From assembly GCA_959028445.1 (NCBI GenBank), contig CAUFRY010000012.1:1-50333 (forward strand): 50,333 nucleotides of DNA, read 5' to 3'. Source of the stretch: an uncultured Collinsella sp. (GTDB lineage: Bacteria; Actinomycetota; Coriobacteriia; Coriobacteriales; Coriobacteriaceae). Shown here one piece after another: positions 1 through 8,559 of this stretch; positions within the stretch are counted from its first letter, which is position 1; the number at the start of each line of letters is the position of its first letter. The notes beneath the pieces were generated by a model, which was given only the letters and a program-made list of their open reading frames with translations, was not told where the DNA came from and made no database searches. Made by a program: the position numbers and the translations under genes.

Positions 1-3
1 CCT

Positions 4-54
4 CCCGTCTCCTGCGCCCCTCCCGGAACTGTCCACATCAGTGTAGCCAATCCA
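4..54. repeat. 51-bp direct repeat, copy A (element end)
   Basis: This stretch matches 27498-27548 in the same orientation with about 4 mismatches in 51 bases. The two copies diverge abruptly after the shared end TAGCCAATCCA. Here the right flank is an IS30 transposase fragment; in the other copy it is a different truncated gene. The pattern is that of one terminus of a mobile element lying to the left, cut off by the window edge. The element family is not identified. Confidence 0.6.
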
Positions 55-61
55 CTGCGAC

Positions 62-385
62 CCCCGGCAGAGCCAGCAGAAGGGCGCGTGCGAGAAGAAC
101 CACGTGGAGATCAGGAAGCTGCTGCCCAAGGGCGCCGGGGCCAGGTTCGACCGGCTGACGGCGGCGGACTGCGCGCTGCTCATGTCGCAGGTGAACTCCG
201 AACCGAGGGGGGCGCTCGGGTTCCTGACGCCGGCGCGCGTGCTGCGGATGGCCCTCGGGGAGGACGCCTCCGCCCTCATGGACGCGTTCGGGATAGAGGA
301 GCTGGCGCCCGGCGAGCTCGACCTCACGCCCGGCTGCATCGAAAGGGCCAGGGCCGCGAGGGGCGAGGGGCCGCTGGCGGGATAG
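62..385 (+). pseudogene. IS30-family transposase, C-terminal fragment
   Basis: The frame reads from a stop at 44-46 through 385. It contains the conserved IS30 C-terminal pattern: a basic RKLLPKG segment, a D-R-L-T-A-A-D helix, then N-S-E-P-R-G-A-L-G-F-L-T-P, the equivalent of the N-x-R-P-R-K-x-L-x-x-x-T-P signature. About 100 residues remain of a normal 330-400. The DDE catalytic core (its first two acids) and the N-terminal helix-turn-helix are absent, so it cannot be active. A GTG at 104 could start a 93-residue ORF, but this is a broken gene. Confidence 0.75.
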
Positions 386-606
386 GCGGCGGGCCGGGAC
401 ATGGGCCGGAGGGCCCGTTGCGCTGAGTCCGGAACGGCTGCGCGGCGGGCTGGCGGAGCATGCGGCGGCGGCATGGGGGCACCGGACTCCACAGCCCCTC
501 CACCTGCGGAAACGAAGTGATGGCCAGGTGCCGGGAGCTATTTCCGCGTTGCGCTAGCTGCGGAAACGCGGGGTCCGTTCAGGCTGTTGCGTTGAGATTG
601 AAAATC
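62..606 (+). mobile_element. IS30-family insertion sequence remnant (right end)
   Basis: The remnant holds the C-terminal part of an IS30-type transposase followed by the right end of the element. Read on the minus strand from about 606, the end carries CAATCTCAACGCAACAG, close to the IS30 terminal inverted repeat, which also has a CAACGCAACAG core. A subterminal hairpin (TTTCCGC/GCGGAAA, about 541-567) precedes it. The left part is missing and replaced at about 55-61 by the end of another element. The right end abuts the sensor kinase coding sequence, so this insertion most likely removed that gene's original 5' end. Confidence 0.65.
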
Positions 607-3336
607 AACCCCATCATGCCCGCCCCCGCCTTTGCCGCCGGCTCCGATCAACAGGTCAAAACGGTCCGCGTTGGTTGGCTCGTCAGCAACGAGGGCTTCC
701 AGGACGGCACCCCCGGCGAGCGCCTCTCGGGATGGGGTTACGAGTACCTCCAGACCCTGTCGTACTATACGCCCGGCTGGCAGTACGAATACGTCTCCGG
801 CACCTTCACCGAACTTATGGACATGCTCGAGGCGGGCGAAATCGACCTCATGCCCAACATCTCCTACTCCGAGGAACGCGCCCAAAAGCTGCTCTTTTCC
901 TCGAACCCCGAGGGCACCGAGCGCTACTACATCTATGCCAGGCCCGATCGCGACGATCTAGCCAAGGGTGACCCCCAAGCGCTCCAAGGCCTTACCATCG
1001 GCTGCAACCCCGGCGTTATGCAAACCTTCGTTGGCCAGCAGTGGCTCGCCAACGAAGGAATCACCTGCACATACAGGGAGTATGACGGAGGATCCGATCT
1101 CTTTGACGCGCTCGCAAACGACGAAGTCGATGCCGTCATCATGAACGACACGACCTCGTCGCCCAGTGCCTCCCCCATGTTCTACATCGGCTCGAGCGAC
1201 TACTATTTTGCCGTTCCCAAAAGCCGCCCCGACCTGTTGGACGACATCAATGCCGCCATGACAGCAATCGCCCGCGTCAACCCACGCTATATCGACGAAG
1301 TCAAATCTAACTACTCGGCCCAAAACAGCGGTTCATCATCGCTCAACGGTCCCGAACGTTCCTGGCTCAAAGCAAATGACAGCACCATCACGCTCGGCTA
1401 CATTACAGGCAAACTCCCCTACTGTAACGAAGACGAAGACGGCGAAATGGAAGGCTCGCTCGCATCGCTTGCGACGACGCTGCACGATAAATTTGGCATT
1501 ACGGTCAAAACCGTCGCCTTTGATAGCTACAAGATGATGTCAAAGGCCCTGTCAAAGGGAAGCATAGACGTTGCGCTGCCGGTATACCGAGATTACTGGT
1601 TTGCCGAGCAAACAGGCGTTGTGCAGTCGGTATCGTTGGGGACCATGTCCCTCACTGCCATCCACACCGGCAGCAACCTGAACAAAGACCTCCAGAACAT
1701 CGCCTGCACCAAATCATCGTTTATCAACAAAAATGCACTTGAAAGTCTGTTCCCCACAGCGACCGTAACCGAATACCAATCCGGCGATGAAGTGTTCGAC
1801 GCCCTCAGGAAGGGAACGGCGCACTGCATCGTCGCTCCCAGTTCACGCGTAAAAACCATTGGCGACCGTCATGATCTCGAGGGCTACGAGACGGTCGAGC
1901 TCCCTGGCACCTGTGAGCTCTCGTGCTGGATTTCGCGCGGAAAGCCCGAGCTGCTGGGAATCATCAACAAGGGCATCATCAATGCCGGAGAATCGCTCTC
2001 CGCAAGCAATTACTCCTCCACGTCGTACACAGCCCAGGAATCCGACACGCTTCGATTCCTTTATCGCAACCGCGCCGCTATTGCCGCTGCCCTCATCGGT
2101 ATGTTGTCGGTCGGCATCGTCCTGCTCATCTGGACGCTCGTGCGCGCTCGAACCGAGCGCGAAAAAGCCGATGCCGCCAACGCCGCTAAGACGGCATTCC
2201 TCACGCGCATGAGCCACGACATCCGTACGCCACTCAACGGCATCCTGGATCTTATCGAAATTGAGGAATTGAAAGACGGCGACATGCAGGCCGCCCGCGA
2301 AAGCCGCGCCAAGGCGCGTGTTGCCGCCAATCACCTACTCTCGCTGATCAACGACATCCTCGAGATGGGCAAAATCGAAGACCGCAAGCTAACTCTGGAA
2401 CATGCGCCTTTTAACCTCAAAGAGCTCTGTGACGATACGCTGGTGCTGTGCAAGCTCCGCGCATCCGATAACGGCATCACAATGCAGGACAATAGTCTGC
2501 CGTACGCCACGGGGCCATACATGATCGGCAGTCCCACCCATATCCGACAGATCATAATCAACCTGTTAGACAACAGCATTAAGTACAACAAGCACGGCGG
2601 CTCCGTCACCTTTAGTTCAAAGACCAAGCCACTCGATGATGGGCGCGCGCTCTTTTGCTTTAGTGTTTCGGATACTGGCATTGGCATGGCTCCCGAGTTT
2701 TTAAAGCATATCTATGAACCGTTTGCCCAAGAAGGTGATGATGCGCGCAGCAAGTTCCAAGGAACCGGCATGGGCATGCCAATCGTCAAGTCGCTTATTG
2801 AACTGATGGGCGGTACGATTGAGATTTCGAGTGAGGTTGGCGTGGGGAGTACGTTCAACGTCCAGATTCCGCTCGATATCGACAAGAACCCTCAGGCGCG
2901 GGCAGATACGGTCGAGAGGGTGCTCGACTGCTCGCTCGCCGACATGAACGTGCTGCTCGCCGAAGACAACGAATTGAATGCCGAGATTGCCCAGACGCTG
3001 CTAGAATCCGAGGGCGTCGTGGTCACCCGCGCCGCCAATGGCAACGAAGTCGTCGATCTGTACCTGTCACATCCCGCCGGCAGCTTCGATGCGATTCTGA
3101 TGGACATCATGATGCCAGGCATGGACGGCTATGAGGCAACCCGCGCGATTCGTCTGAGTGAGAAGGTCGATGCAGCCGATATCCCCATCATCGCGCTCAC
3201 CGCCAACGCCTTTGCCGAGGACGCCAAGGCGGCACACGATGCCGGCATGAACGCCCATCTGTCCAAACCGATCGACTTTAACAAGCTCAAAAACATACTC
3301 GCCCGCATCAAGAAAAACGGATCCGTTTCGCTATAG
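460..3336 (+). CDS. Hybrid sensor histidine kinase with two SBP-type sensor domains (5' end replaced)
   Basis: The protein is 958 residues as drawn. In order it has two periplasmic solute-binding (SBP_bac_3-like) domains (about 60-285 and 300-530), one membrane helix (about 538-560) and a HisKA domain with the H-box SHDIRTPLNG near residue 586. An HATPase_c domain follows (N-box NLLDNSIKYN, G1 DTGIGMAP, G2 GTGMGMP). The C-terminal receiver has its phosphoacceptor Asp at about 882 in MDIMMPGMDG and a conserved KP near the end. Such kinases sense small ligands outside the cell, then autophosphorylate and relay to the fused receiver. The first 50 or so residues are encoded by IS30 DNA. The native signal peptide is reduced to a tail (PAPAFAA) with no hydrophobic core, so the sensor domain is probably no longer exported. 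The start is therefore uncertain (ATG at 460, 520 or 616). Confidence 0.8.
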   Translation: MRRRHGGTGLHSPSTCGNEVMARCRELFPRCASCGNAGSVQAVALRLKINPIMPAPAFAAGSDQQVKTVRVGWLVSNEGFQDGTPGERLSGWGYEYLQTLSYYTPGWQYEYVSGTFTELMDMLEAGEIDLMPNISYSEERAQKLLFSSNPEGTERYYIYARPDRDDLAKGDPQALQGLTIGCNPGVMQTFVGQQWLANEGITCTYREYDGGSDLFDALANDEVDAVIMNDTTSSPSASPMFYIGSSDYYFAVPKSRPDLLDDINAAMTAIARVNPRYIDEVKSNYSAQNSGSSSLNGPERSWLKANDSTITLGYITGKLPYCNEDEDGEMEGSLASLATTLHDKFGITVKTVAFDSYKMMSKALSKGSIDVALPVYRDYWFAEQTGVVQSVSLGTMSLTAIHTGSNLNKDLQNIACTKSSFINKNALESLFPTATVTEYQSGDEVFDALRKGTAHCIVAPSSRVKTIGDRHDLEGYETVELPGTCELSCWISRGKPELLGIINKGIINAGESLSASNYSSTSYTAQESDTLRFLYRNRAAIAAALIGMLSVGIVLLIWTLVRARTEREKADAANAAKTAFLTRMSHDIRTPLNGILDLIEIEELKDGDMQAARESRAKARVAANHLLSLINDILEMGKIEDRKLTLEHAPFNLKELCDDTLVLCKLRASDNGITMQDNSLPYATGPYMIGSPTHIRQIIINLLDNSIKYNKHGGSVTFSSKTKPLDDGRALFCFSVSDTGIGMAPEFLKHIYEPFAQEGDDARSKFQGTGMGMPIVKSLIELMGGTIEISSEVGVGSTFNVQIPLDIDKNPQARADTVERVLDCSLADMNVLLAEDNELNAEIAQTLLESEGVVVTRAANGNEVVDLYLSHPAGSFDAILMDIMMPGMDGYEATRAIRLSEKVDAADIPIIALTANAFAEDAKAAHDAGMNAHLSKPIDFNKLKNILARIKKNGSVSL

Positions 3337-3376
3337 TTTTTGCAGCAACCACGCACGACCAGAAAGGAAGCCAACG

Positions 3377-3856
3377 ATGTTTAGGCCCTTACGTCGAAAG
3401 AAACGCGCCATCACCGACAAGGAAGCGCGCGAACTGCTCGCTACCTGCAAGCGCGGCGTCTTTGCCGTCAACGGCGACGATGGCTACCCTTATGCCATTC
3501 CCGTCAACTACTTCTTCGACGCCGAGCACGACAAGATTTATTTCCATGGCGCCAAGGCTGGCCACAAGGTCGATTCACTCAAGCGCGATGACAAGGTCTG
3601 CTTTACCGTTTACGGCAACGAGTGGTACAAGGACGGTGACTGGGCTCCCTACGTTATGAGTACCGTGGTCTTTGGCCGCTGTCGCCTGGCGAATGACACC
3701 CCCGCTTTTATCGAAGATAAAGTTCGCCAGCTCGCGCTTAAGTACTACCCTTCTGCCGAAGAAGTCGAAGAGGAAATCGCCAAGGACATTAAGGGCGTCC
3801 AGCTCTACGAGATTACAATTGAGCATCTTTGCGGCAAGCAGATTCAAGAAAAGTAA
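3377..3856 (+). CDS. Pyridoxamine 5'-phosphate oxidase-like flavin protein (NimA-like)
   Basis: The gene encodes 159 residues with a split-barrel FMN-binding fold. The pattern L-A-T-C-K-R-G-V-F-A-V-N-G-D-D-G-Y-P-Y-A and I-Y-F-H-G-A-K-A-G-H-K is typical of the 5-nitroimidazole-resistance and PNPOx-like family, which binds FMN and reduces small substrates. The real substrate cannot be told from sequence. AGAAAGGAAG sits 8-10 nt before the ATG. It begins 40 nt after the kinase stop and may be co-transcribed, but a functional link is not obvious. The C-terminal portion (residues 110-150) is an acidic helix usual for the family. Confidence 0.85.
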   Translation: MFRPLRRKKRAITDKEARELLATCKRGVFAVNGDDGYPYAIPVNYFFDAEHDKIYFHGAKAGHKVDSLKRDDKVCFTVYGNEWYKDGDWAPYVMSTVVFGRCRLANDTPAFIEDKVRQLALKYYPSAEEVEEEIAKDIKGVQLYEITIEHLCGKQIQEK

Positions 3857-3903
3857 GCCTCTCAGCAGGTCTGCGCCCAATGGTTACAGATGCCTTACCA
3901 CAC

Positions 3904-3935
3904 GGGGCCTTCTAGCCAACTTGGCAGAAGGCCCC
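3904..3935. terminator. Hairpin between convergent genes
   Basis: The perfect 10-bp stem GGGGCCTTCT/AGAAGGCCCC with a 12-nt loop lies between the flavin-protein gene (plus) and the MalY-like gene (minus). No clear T-run follows on either strand, so terminator function is plausible from position only. Confidence 0.5.
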
Positions 3936-3950
3936 ACATGCAGCGCACGC

Positions 3951-5165
3951 TTACCGTGCATTAAAAACGTAGCGGTCCAGGCGGTCGCACGCTTCCCTCA
4001 CGCGCGAAAGCGGCAGCGCCAGATTCACGCGAATGTGGCAGGGTCCGTGGAACGGGCGGCCGTCCTGGTAGCCAACGCTCACGCGGGCACCCTCGTCGAG
4101 CAGCCACTGAATATCGCGGCTATGCTCGCGGCACCACTCGGTGCAGTCCAGAAACACCATGTAGGTGCCCTGCGGGCGCGAATAGCTCACGCCCTCAAAA
4201 TGCTCGTCCACGTAATCGCAGAAGTACTCGATATTACCGGCAAGCACCTGGTTGAGTTCATCAACCCACTCGTAGCCCTGCGGCTGGTAGGCACCGATAA
4301 GCGCATGCATGGAGAGGACATTCATCTCATTGTAGTGGGTCTTGTTAGACACGGCGCATATGCGGTCTCGCAGCGTCTCGTTATAGATGATGTGGTAGCT
4401 GCCGACCAGGCCCGCCAGGTTGAACGTCTTGCTGGGCGCGTAGAGGGCAACCGTGCGCATGCGGGCATCCTCGCTCACCGACTGCGTCGGGATATGCTTG
4501 TGACCCGGCAGAATGATATCGGACCAAATCTCGTCCGAGATCACCACGCAATCGTGCTGGCGATAGATGTCCATGGCGCGCTCGATCTCGTCGCGCTCCC
4601 ATACGCGGCCGCAGGGATTGTGCGGCGAGCAGAACACCGCGGCATGAATGTGGTTTTCGGCGAGCTTACACTCCATGTCCTCAAAGTCCATGCGCCACAC
4701 GCCCTGGTCGTCAAGTTTAAGCGGGCTGTGGACAATACGATAGCCCGCGGCTTCGATGGACTTGGTAAAGCCGATGTAGGTGGGGCTGTGGACCAGCACC
4801 GCATCGCCCGGCTGGACATACGCGCGCAACGTCGACACGACACCGCCCAGCACGCCGTTTTCGTAGCCGATATGTTCAGGGCGCAGGCACTCGACGCCAT
4901 TGCGGCGGCTCTGCCATTCGATGATGCGGTCGAAGTACTCGGGGCGCGGATTAAAGTAGCCAAACATGGGGTGCTGAGCGCGCTTGATGATGTACTCCTG
5001 AACCGTGGGCACCGTGGCGAAGTTCATGTCGGCCACCCACATGGGAATGCGGTCGAAGCCCTCGTCGGGTGCGTTCGGAGCCATACCGGGGATCTCGCCC
5101 CAAGAGTCAACGGCGATGGCATCCATGCCGTGGCGGTCGATAAGCGAGCTAAAGTCGTATTTCAT
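3951..5165 (-). CDS. MalY/PatB-type PLP-dependent C-S lyase (aminotransferase fold I)
   Basis: This 404-residue fold-type I PLP enzyme matches the MalY/PatB cystathionine beta-lyase group in length and motifs. PMWVADMNF near the N-terminus is the family hallmark. SPHNPCGRVW contains the Asn that contacts PLP, VISDEIWSD carries the Asp that binds the pyridine nitrogen, and APSKTFN holds the Schiff-base Lys (residue 246). The family cleaves C-S bonds of cystathionine or cysteine conjugates to give pyruvate, ammonia and a thiol or sulfide. The gene is monocistronic between a convergent and a head-to-tail neighbour. An aminotransferase role is the main alternative. Confidence 0.88.
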   Translation of the reverse strand: MKYDFSSLIDRHGMDAIAVDSWGEIPGMAPNAPDEGFDRIPMWVADMNFATVPTVQEYIIKRAQHPMFGYFNPRPEYFDRIIEWQSRRNGVECLRPEHIGYENGVLGGVVSTLRAYVQPGDAVLVHSPTYIGFTKSIEAAGYRIVHSPLKLDDQGVWRMDFEDMECKLAENHIHAAVFCSPHNPCGRVWERDEIERAMDIYRQHDCVVISDEIWSDIILPGHKHIPTQSVSEDARMRTVALYAPSKTFNLAGLVGSYHIIYNETLRDRICAVSNKTHYNEMNVLSMHALIGAYQPQGYEWVDELNQVLAGNIEYFCDYVDEHFEGVSYSRPQGTYMVFLDCTEWCREHSRDIQWLLDEGARVSVGYQDGRPFHGPCHIRVNLALPLSRVREACDRLDRYVFNAR

Positions 5166-5277
5166 GCTGAGCTCCCATGCAAAGCGGACTATTTTGGTAG
5201 GCGTTATTGTCCACCAGCATGGGCGATTTTGACATGGGGTTTGGCGCTTAATTTGACGGGTTCAGACGAATGGCTGG

Positions 5278-6015
5278 TTAGTCTTGCGCGTCGTTGACGG
5301 CGACTACGGTTAGCTGGGTTTTATCGACCGTAAAAGATATGTCGAGCCCAGCATAAGCTAAGTGGTAAACGCGGTTTGGCTCGTGCTTGCCGCCCGCGCG
5401 GCGCGGATCTTGGCAAAGGACCTCGACCAAGCCGGGGAGCTTTGCGGGCGGGACCATATCCTGCAGCGCTTGTGGAAACTCAACATCGAGCTCTTGCCAC
5501 GGAGCACCCTCAATCCAGCCGCCGGTCGCATCCGGGTGGCAGTCCGCAAACGGGATGTAGGGCTTGATATCGTAGATGGGCGTGCCGTCGCGCAGATCGG
5601 CCCCCAGCACATGGATGATGGGGCCGTCGTCGGTAAGCTCCACGCGGTCGAGCTTAACGCAGGTGAGCCCGATGGGATTAGGGCGAAACGGACTGCGCGT
5701 GGCAAAGACACCCACGCGCTCGGCTCCGCCCAGACGCGGCGGGCGCACGGTCTTCGACCACTTGACGTTGGTGCCAGACCTGTCCTGCGACTTGGCATCG
5801 GCAGCTATGTCGTTTGCCGTGCCGCCGGGCGTTCCGTTTTCGAAGCGCCACAACAGCCATAGGTGAGAGAAGGAGTCCAGGCCCTCAACCGCTGCATTGG
5901 AGGCAAATTCCGGCTCAAAGACGATGTGTCCCTGCAGATGAGGCGCCAAAAAGCTGTTGCGCGGAATGCCGAACTTCTGCGGCAGATCGGTATGTATGTG
6001 TGCAATAGGTTCCAT
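5278..6015 (-). CDS. trmO: tRNA (N6-threonylcarbamoyladenosine(37)-N6)-methyltransferase TrmO
   Basis: The 245-residue protein has the UPF0066/TsaA barrel: DLPQKFGIPRN, FSHLWLLWRF, the signature ATRSPFRPNPIGLT and the motif GTPIYDIKPYIPFAD. TrmO uses SAM to N6-methylate t6A37 in ACY-decoding tRNA-Thr. The C-terminal extension of about 80 residues, containing AYAGLDISF, matches the longer bacterial TrmO form. I placed the start at the ATG giving MEPIAHIHTDL; an in-frame ATG at 6024 adds three residues, and neither has a strong Shine-Dalgarno. A longer open frame continues upstream to 6594 but overlaps the divergent regulator and is not credible. Confidence 0.85.
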   Translation of the reverse strand: MEPIAHIHTDLPQKFGIPRNSFLAPHLQGHIVFEPEFASNAAVEGLDSFSHLWLLWRFENGTPGGTANDIAADAKSQDRSGTNVKWSKTVRPPRLGGAERVGVFATRSPFRPNPIGLTCVKLDRVELTDDGPIIHVLGADLRDGTPIYDIKPYIPFADCHPDATGGWIEGAPWQELDVEFPQALQDMVPPAKLPGLVEVLCQDPRRAGGKHEPNRVYHLAYAGLDISFTVDKTQLTVVAVNDAQD

Positions 6016-6156
6016 GCCGGCCATTGTACGGCATGAAGGTGTGGGGCGTTGCGCGCAATTCTTCGCCGCGGTTCCCCGTCGTGCAACCAACGGTTGCTTG
6101 GAAGGGCACCTGCTGCCGCGTATGCTTAAGCCGCCAACCAGCAGAAAGGAGCCGCT

Positions 6157-6984
6157 ATGGCCTTTGCAGAAAAGCTCATTGCCATCCGTCGCGCCCATCA
6201 CCTTACCCAGGAGCAGCTCGCCGCCAAGCTCTTCGTCACACGCCAAGCCGTCAGCCGTTGGGAGCGCGGCGAAGTCACCCCGGGTATCGACATGATGAAG
6301 CTCATTGCCGCCGTAACCGGAGAGCCGCTGCCCCACCTGCTCGAAATGCCCGAGCATTATTGCCAGAGCTGCGGCATGATACTCACGCCCGACGACTGCG
6401 GCACCGACGCCACGGGCGCCACGACCGACCATTACTGCAAGTGGTGCTACGACCACGGCAAGTACACCTACGACACCACCATGGAGGCGATGATTGAGGA
6501 TTGTGCCCCGCGGCTGGCGCAAAACACCGGCATGTCGCTCGACGAAGCCGTCTCGCTCATGGGCGCCGTCCTGCCGCAACTGGAGCGCTGGCACACCGTG
6601 CAGGAAAACGAAGAGCGCTACGGCGCCGAGGCGCGGGCGCGCTATGGCAATGAGGCTATCGATGCAGCAAACGAAACGTTACTGGACATGGATCCTCAGA
6701 CATGGACCGACATGAAGGAACTTGAACGCGCTGTTCTGGGCCAGCTTTCGATTGCCATGGGCGACGGCGATGCGGACGGAAGCGAGGCTCGCAAGCTTGT
6801 CGCGATGCATCGTCGCTGGATTGGCCTTAATTGGGGACACGAGCCCCAGAACGAAGCGTATCTGGGCCTCGCCCACGGTTATCTGGCCGACCAGCGCTTT
6901 ATCGACTACTACGACAAGCCCTGCGGCACCGGAGCCACGGCGTTTCTGGTACAGGCCATCGAGTCGTCGTTGACGCGCGCATAG
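6157..6984 (+). CDS. XRE regulator fused to zinc ribbon and TipAS-like domain
   Basis: The 275-residue protein has three parts. Residues 5-60 are an XRE/Cro helix-turn-helix (LTQEQLAAKLFVTRQAVSRW). Residues 66-105 are a zinc ribbon with Cys69, 72, 81, 94 and 97 (CQSCG...YCKWCYDHGKYT), like the Zn_ribbon_2 family. Residues about 140-272 form an all-helical TipAS-type domain (LERWHTVQENEERYG, a basic RRW, W-G-H, then Y-L-A-D-Q-R-F-I-D-Y-Y-D). TipAS domains normally sit behind a MerR head and bind drugs, so an XRE head with a metal-binding linker is unusual. AGAAAGGAG lies 6 nt before the ATG. It is divergent from trmO, so autoregulation in the 140-bp gap is likely. Confidence 0.85.
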   Translation: MAFAEKLIAIRRAHHLTQEQLAAKLFVTRQAVSRWERGEVTPGIDMMKLIAAVTGEPLPHLLEMPEHYCQSCGMILTPDDCGTDATGATTDHYCKWCYDHGKYTYDTTMEAMIEDCAPRLAQNTGMSLDEAVSLMGAVLPQLERWHTVQENEERYGAEARARYGNEAIDAANETLLDMDPQTWTDMKELERAVLGQLSIAMGDGDADGSEARKLVAMHRRWIGLNWGHEPQNEAYLGLAHGYLADQRFIDYYDKPCGTGATAFLVQAIESSLTRA

Positions 6985-7035
6985 ACCGCGGCGGCTTTGG
7001 GTATTTCAATCAAAACCTCAACCGATTGGAGACCT

Positions 7036-7281
7036 ATGGCTACTGATCATGAGCTCGTGCTCTACGTTATGACCGGCTGCCCGTATTGCATAAAGGTCAA
7101 GCACTTTTTGGCCGATAACGGCGTGACCATTCCCGAGCGCAATATCTCGACCGATTCCGATGCCGAACAGACACTCATCTCCATCGGCGGAAAGCGCCAG
7201 GTTCCCTGCCTGTTCATCGACGGCAAACCACTCTACGAATCGAGCGACATCATCGCATGGGTACAGAAGAACCTGCTCTAG
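7036..7281 (+). CDS. Glutaredoxin / thioredoxin-fold disulfide reductase
   Basis: The 81-residue protein is a compact glutaredoxin. It has the active site TGCPYCIKV near the N-terminus, a cis-Pro loop (RQVPCLFIDG) and the G-x-x-L-Y-E-S-S-D-I-I helix typical of the family. It reduces small disulfides or mixed thiols in the cytoplasm. I chose ATG 7036, preceded by TTGGAG, over an upstream in-frame TTG at 6997 because the shorter form matches the family N-terminus (MATDHELVLYVMTGCPYC). The gene follows the TipAS regulator by 51 nt and could be read through from it. Confidence 0.87.
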   Translation: MATDHELVLYVMTGCPYCIKVKHFLADNGVTIPERNISTDSDAEQTLISIGGKRQVPCLFIDGKPLYESSDIIAWVQKNLL

Positions 7282-7333
7282 CGTGCTATTGCGGTCGGCC
7301 CGTCCCAACGCACAAACCCATACGGCACAAACA

Positions 7334-7388
7334 TGTACACCAGCATCCAAAGTCGACATTTTTCGACATCTTTGGATGCTGGTGTACA
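7334..7388. repeat. 19-bp perfect inverted repeat
   Basis: The arms TGTACACCAGCATCCAAAG (7334-7352) and its reverse complement (7370-7388) enclose a 17-nt T-rich loop. It lies between the convergent glutaredoxin and dus genes and could act as a bidirectional terminator or an extragenic palindrome. Confidence 0.7.
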
Positions 7389-7400
7389 ACTATTTGTGGG

Positions 7401-7463
7401 TAGTCATCGGGGACGTTCTTAAATGACTAGTCGTTAAAGAACGTCCCCAATGGCCAATGACTA
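7401..7463. repeat. GGGGACGTTCTT-type intergenic palindrome
   Basis: Nested inverted repeats: outer TAGTCAT/ATGACTA (7401-7407, 7457-7463) and inner GGGGACGTTCTT/AAGAACGTCCCC (7409-7420, 7437-7448), with GACTAGTC at the centre. It resembles a repetitive extragenic palindrome and ends at the dus stop codon. Confidence 0.65.
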
Positions 7464-7464
7464 G

Positions 7465-8418
7465 CTAGCCGTGGAAGCGGGCTGTGGGTGCGAGTGGCTG
7501 CTCGCGAAAGACGCGCTCGACGGCGGCGCGGTATTCGTCGACCTTTTTGGTCTTACGTACGAGTTTGTGAACGGTAGCGGGGTCGGCGAAAGCGCACTTG
7601 GCGTAGAACCACCACTCCTTCATACGAAAGACCGCATTACCGCCAATCTCTTCTGCATAGGCCGCAAACAGCGTATCGTGGAAACGCTGCAGCTCAGCAG
7701 CCGTTGCAGTGGGGCCGCCCTTGACCATGCGAGCCAGCGCGGGGTTCGCAAGCAAGCCACGCCCCAGCATCACATGGCGTGTCCCGGGATAGGCCTCCAC
7801 CAGTGCGTCCATATCCTCAAGATCGAAAATGTCGCCGTTATAGGCCACGGGGAACGGCGCGCGCTCCAGCGTCTCGCCATAAAACTCTTTGCGCGTCGAG
7901 CCCGTATAGCGGTCCTTCTGTACGCGCGGATGCACGATCAGCTCTGCCAGCGGCATGTGGCAATATAGATCGAGCACGCGCTCGTATTCGTCGTCGCTCT
8001 CCAGCCCCAGCCTGGTCTTTACCGATACCGGCAACGGCGACCGCTCGCACACATCACTCAAGAACACCTCGAGCTCGTCGAGATTGCGCAAGAAACCCGA
8101 GCCCTTGCCCTTAGCGACAACCGTTCCCGAAGGGCAACCCAGGTTGAGATTGACCTCCCGATAGCCCATGTCGGCGAGCACCTGTGCCGCCCACACAAAC
8201 TCGTCCGCGTTCTTGGACATGAGCTGGGGCACCACGTTGAGCCCTTGGTTGTTAGCCGGATCGACTTCCTTAAACGCCTTGCCGCCAAAGCGGTTTCCCA
8301 CCCGCGGCGGCGGCAAAAACGGCGTGTAATAGCAATCGAGCGCACCGAAGCACTCCGCATGCACGCGACGGAACACATGCCCGGTAATCCCCTCCATAGG
8401 GGCAAGCGAAAGAATCAT
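7465..8418 (-). CDS. dus: tRNA-dihydrouridine synthase
   Basis: The 317-residue FMN-dependent TIM barrel reduces uridines in the tRNA D-loop with NADPH. It starts with the family signature LSLAPMEGITG. It has N-L-G-C-P-S with the catalytic Cys at about 95, then a KTRLG motif, VHPRVQKDRYTG, YNGDIF and MLGRGLLANP (FMN phosphate site). The C-terminal helical RNA-binding domain is present. The length and the GCPS motif place it with short DusC/DusB-like enzymes; the exact uridine position is not predictable. It converges on the glutaredoxin gene across two hairpins. Confidence 0.9.
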   Translation of the reverse strand: MILSLAPMEGITGHVFRRVHAECFGALDCYYTPFLPPPRVGNRFGGKAFKEVDPANNQGLNVVPQLMSKNADEFVWAAQVLADMGYREVNLNLGCPSGTVVAKGKGSGFLRNLDELEVFLSDVCERSPLPVSVKTRLGLESDDEYERVLDLYCHMPLAELIVHPRVQKDRYTGSTRKEFYGETLERAPFPVAYNGDIFDLEDMDALVEAYPGTRHVMLGRGLLANPALARMVKGGPTATAAELQRFHDTLFAAYAEEIGGNAVFRMKEWWFYAKCAFADPATVHKLVRKTKKVDEYRAAVERVFREQPLAPTARFHG

Positions 8419-8442
8419 CTACTCTTCTCTCATATCAACGGA

Positions 8443-8471
8443 TGTGACAAAGGAACCGCCCCCTTGTTACA
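8443..8471. repeat. Imperfect GTGACAAAGG hairpin
   Basis: TGTGACAAAGG and CCCTTGTTACA form an imperfect stem with a 7-nt loop. A related hairpin, GTGACAAAAGGG/CCCTTTGTCAC, occurs at 15045-15071. This suggests a family of short extragenic repeats in this genome. Confidence 0.5.
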
Positions 8472-8559
8472 TGCATTATGCCTTGTGCTTCAGATGATTC
8501 ACAAGGCAGAGGTAGCTGCTTGACGATAATCACCCTTCCATCCGTCGCCTTACGCAACG

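Noticed and set aside
3672..5297. 541-codon plus-strand frame opposite the MalY-like gene
   Set aside because: It overlaps two well-supported genes and has shadow composition; no ribosome binding site.
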